DNA from: Pseudomonadota bacterium
GTDB taxonomy: Bacteria > Pseudomonadota > Alphaproteobacteria > Rhizobiales > Xanthobacteraceae
Assembly (NCBI GenBank): GCA_023433965.1
Contig: JAEYTQ010000536.1
Span: 1-14,474 of the forward strand
Length of the DNA stretch: 14,474 nt
Direction of reading: 5' to 3'
The position numbers and the translations under genes were made by a program. The notes below the pieces were generated by a model. It did not search any database, had not been told where the DNA came from, and saw only the letters and a list, made by a program, of their open reading frames with translations. Of the stretch, positions 12,300-14,474 are shown one piece after another (within the stretch, counting starts at the first letter, position 1; every line of letters begins with the position of its first letter).

Positions 12300-14456
12300 C
12301 TAGGCGGCCTCGCCGATATATCTCTCCTCACTCCGCTTCTGGTTGATGAGATTCAACAACTTGGCGGAGGCCCGCGCGTCGCATAGGGCGCGGTGGTGAT
12401 TGTCGAGTGATATGCCGTAGATCTCGCAGAGCTTCCCTAGTCCGTAGGACTTATGTCCCGGATAGCGCCGCCGCATCCCGGCACATGTGCAGAGCTTCGG
12501 AAATCTGAAGCGACGCCCGATCCGCTCGAATTCGTAGGAGAGGAAACCGTAGTCGAAGCTGACGTTATGGGCGACGAAGATGCCGTCGGCCATGAACTGC
12601 ATGAAGGAATCCGCGACTTCGGCGAACAAAGGCGCGTCGCGAACCATGTCGTTGGTGATGCCGGTCAGCTGGACGATCTTTGCCGGGATTGCACGCTGCG
12701 GGTTGAAGAGAGAGTGCCACTCGTCCACGACGCGGTGGTTCCGCACCTTCACCGCGCCGATCTCGGTGATGCGGTCGCCGTTCGACCATGAGCCGGTCGT
12801 CTCGATGTCGACCACCACGTAATCCTGCTCGGGGTCGAAGCGGTAGTCGACCCGACCGATCTCGGCCAGGATGCCGACGTCGCCGAGCTGACGGAGGCGG
12901 GTCAGTTGGTTGCGGCGGATCACATCGCCCTCAGCCTTGACCTCCATGAACGACACCTTGCCGGCTTGCACAAGCATGAGGTCGGGGAAGCCGTCTCTCA
13001 TCCCGCGGAAATCGTCGCACATGCTGCGGACGATTCTAGCGACGCCGGCCGGATCGGTCCCCTCGAGCAGCGCGCGCAGCGCCTCCACTTGCACATGATC
13101 CCAGCTGAAAATCCCGTTCGGGCGGCCCCATTTGGCTGCGACGGTGCGGAGAATCAACGGAAGGGAAGATCCGGACGCGACGGCCGCCAGCTTCTCGTCG
13201 ATCGTCGCTGCGTACAGCCGACGGAAACTGCGGTCCTTCAAGCAGTGGGGCAGCCAGTCGAAGCCACTGGCCATCCGGGTAGTTTCGAAGAGCTCGTCCC
13301 AGAACAGCAGGCCGAACAAGCTCTGCCACAGGACGTTCTCGGTGAAGAAGACCTGGGTCCCCTGACGCCGCATCACGCCGGCGCCGCCCGCCTCGGGGTT
13401 ACCGCGATAGGTGTCGTCGACGGTGATCGTGCGGCCGGACCGCAGAAGTTCGGTGTAGAGCCCTGTACGCCTGCTGCCGAACTTACGGGCGTAGAAGTCC
13501 GTGGCGAAGAGGTGTTCGCCATCGCTGGCGGGATCATCGATCATCCGCTGCAGCAGCGCTTCGGCCTCGGCCTTGTCGCCCGTGTTGTAGAGCAGGCGAA
13601 CCAAGCGCTCGTTGCAGTCCGGGGAAGGGCCGGCACGGTAGAGCTGACGGGCGAGATCGCTCTCGCCCGCTTTCTCGAAGAAAAGCCCGGTCCGATGCGC
13701 GGCCCGGCTGCGGAGCTCGCCGACGAACTCGGTTGTACAGGCCGGGCCGGCGAGTACGTCGATGGCGGCCCGTCTGTGCGCGGTCTCCGATCCGTCCTCC
13801 AGGCTGTCCAGATCCTGGCTGTAGTGGAACGAGGCGAGCGCCTCTTCCGCATCGGTGAAGCGCGCGCTGAACGAAGTCTCGCGGTTGGTGCGTAGGATTC
13901 CCAAATCGCGCAGCGCGAAGTTCTTCAGGCTCACCGCGGTCTTGCCGAAGTAGAGGTAGAGCAGAAACTCGATCGGACGCGTCCCGTCGAGCGCGATGAA
14001 GTTGCGGGCGCCGCAGTGCTGCGCAGCAACCGAAAATGGGATGCGCTCGAGGTAGTAGTCGATGAACTTCGGCTTGGACCAGGACTTCCGGACGTCTCCT
14101 CGCGCGGCCGCCTGCGCTCCGGTGACGAGGGTGTCCTTTGGCAGGCATGAGACGAAGGCCGCATAGTCCGCCTCGCCGAGCTCGCGTGCGTGACCGGCCT
14201 CGCTCAGATCGGATGCCGCACGCTCGACGTCATCGATCTCTGGGTAGCTGAACAGGGATCGGTTGAATATGGCGCCGCGCCTGTTGATCATCCGGACCAG
14301 CAGGCATCGCGCATCCCTCGGAAGGCTCTCGAAGCGCGCTATGAAGGCGTGATGCTCCGGACCAAGCACGGAGGCGTACGTCCGCTGCACGAACCCCAGC
14401 ATTTCGGCGAAGTGGTCGAGATAATAGTAGACGGGTAGTTGAGGCAGTTTGGCCAA
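12300..14456 (-). CDS. FAN1-like VRR-NUC nuclease fused to a C-terminal DEDDh 3'-5' exonuclease
   Basis: 718 residues are visible. Residues 1-535 follow the FAN1 layout: N-terminus YYYLDHFAEML, LPRDARCLLVRMINRRG (45-61), a helical-repeat middle (about 250-305), FWDELF (385-390), and the VRR-NUC catalytic core with GFPDLMLV (D492) and FMEVKAEGDVIRRNQL (E505, K507). FAN1 is a structure-specific nuclease acting on flaps and interstrand crosslinks. Residues 543-705 form a complete DnaQ-like exonuclease: VVVDIETTG (D550, E552), HNVSFD (H630, D635) and HRALCD (H688, D693). LTGITNDMV is also present. The only in-window start is a TTG at 14456 with AAGG five bases upstream; the frame stays open to the edge, so it may extend further. 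Usual bacterial FAN1 ends about where the exonuclease begins. Confidence 0.88.
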   Translation of the reverse strand: MAKLPQLPVYYYLDHFAEMLGFVQRTYASVLGPEHHAFIARFESLPRDARCLLVRMINRRGAIFNRSLFSYPEIDDVERAASDLSEAGHARELGEADYAAFVSCLPKDTLVTGAQAAARGDVRKSWSKPKFIDYYLERIPFSVAAQHCGARNFIALDGTRPIEFLLYLYFGKTAVSLKNFALRDLGILRTNRETSFSARFTDAEEALASFHYSQDLDSLEDGSETAHRRAAIDVLAGPACTTEFVGELRSRAAHRTGLFFEKAGESDLARQLYRAGPSPDCNERLVRLLYNTGDKAEAEALLQRMIDDPASDGEHLFATDFYARKFGSRRTGLYTELLRSGRTITVDDTYRGNPEAGGAGVMRRQGTQVFFTENVLWQSLFGLLFWDELFETTRMASGFDWLPHCLKDRSFRRLYAATIDEKLAAVASGSSLPLILRTVAAKWGRPNGIFSWDHVQVEALRALLEGTDPAGVARIVRSMCDDFRGMRDGFPDLMLVQAGKVSFMEVKAEGDVIRRNQLTRLRQLGDVGILAEIGRVDYRFDPEQDYVVVDIETTGSWSNGDRITEIGAVKVRNHRVVDEWHSLFNPQRAIPAKIVQLTGITNDMVRDAPLFAEVADSFMQFMADGIFVAHNVSFDYGFLSYEFERIGRRFRFPKLCTCAGMRRRYPGHKSYGLGKLCEIYGISLDNHHRALCDARASAKLLNLINQKRSEERYIGEAA

Positions 14457-14474
14457 GCGGACCTTCGCGGCAGG

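Noticed and set aside
12906..13895. 329-residue + strand open frame opposite the FAN1-like gene
   Set aside because: It has no domains and no ribosome site, and lies opposite a conserved nuclease; treated as a shadow.

Overview
The window looks like chromosomal DNA of an alphaproteobacterium, most likely a Hyphomicrobiales (Bradyrhizobium/Rhodopseudomonas-like) species. The composition is GC-rich and the genes are densely packed. There is a textbook EcfG (alphaproteobacterial general stress sigma factor) promoter, a DUF3606 protein, and a bacterial Ku/LigD-type end-joining pair. The genus is an inference from gene style, not from a search.

Left part (1-4260, + strand) is one tightly packed respiratory operon. 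It runs from a multi-haem cytochrome c of the alcohol/gluconate dehydrogenase type (5' end outside the window), through a 59-residue one-helix protein (probable subunit IIa), CuA subunit II and haem-copper subunit I of a ba3-family (type B) oxygen reductase, to a membrane-anchored dihaem cytochrome c. Spacings are 10 bp or overlaps. All metal ligands of both oxidase subunits are present, with spacings matching the Thermus thermophilus ba3 enzyme to within one residue. The flanking cytochromes are the obvious electron donors.

Middle part (4151-9661) is a DNA end-joining neighbourhood. A stand-alone LigD-type ATP-dependent ligase lies on the - strand. Ku, followed 23 bp later by a DUF72 protein, lies on the + strand. 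A DEDDh 3'-5' exonuclease is transcribed divergently from ku. Between ligase and exonuclease sit three small genes: a DUF3606 protein behind a perfect GGAAC-N16-CGTT EcfG promoter, a 70-residue protein on the opposite strand, and a 60-residue four-cysteine (zinc-ribbon-like) protein. A 255-residue protein of unknown function with a charged helical segment fills the gap between ligase and oxidase operon.

Right part (9704-14474) carries two more small unknown genes in a tail-to-tail pair, then a large serine recombinase whose zinc-ribbon region appears replaced by other sequence. Next is a 74-residue one-helix membrane protein antisense to the recombinase 3' end. The window ends with a 718-residue nuclease that joins a FAN1-like VRR-NUC nuclease to a C-terminal DEDDh 3'-5' exonuclease. 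That fusion is the most unusual object here.

No rRNA, tRNA, CRISPR array or recognisable insertion sequence was seen.
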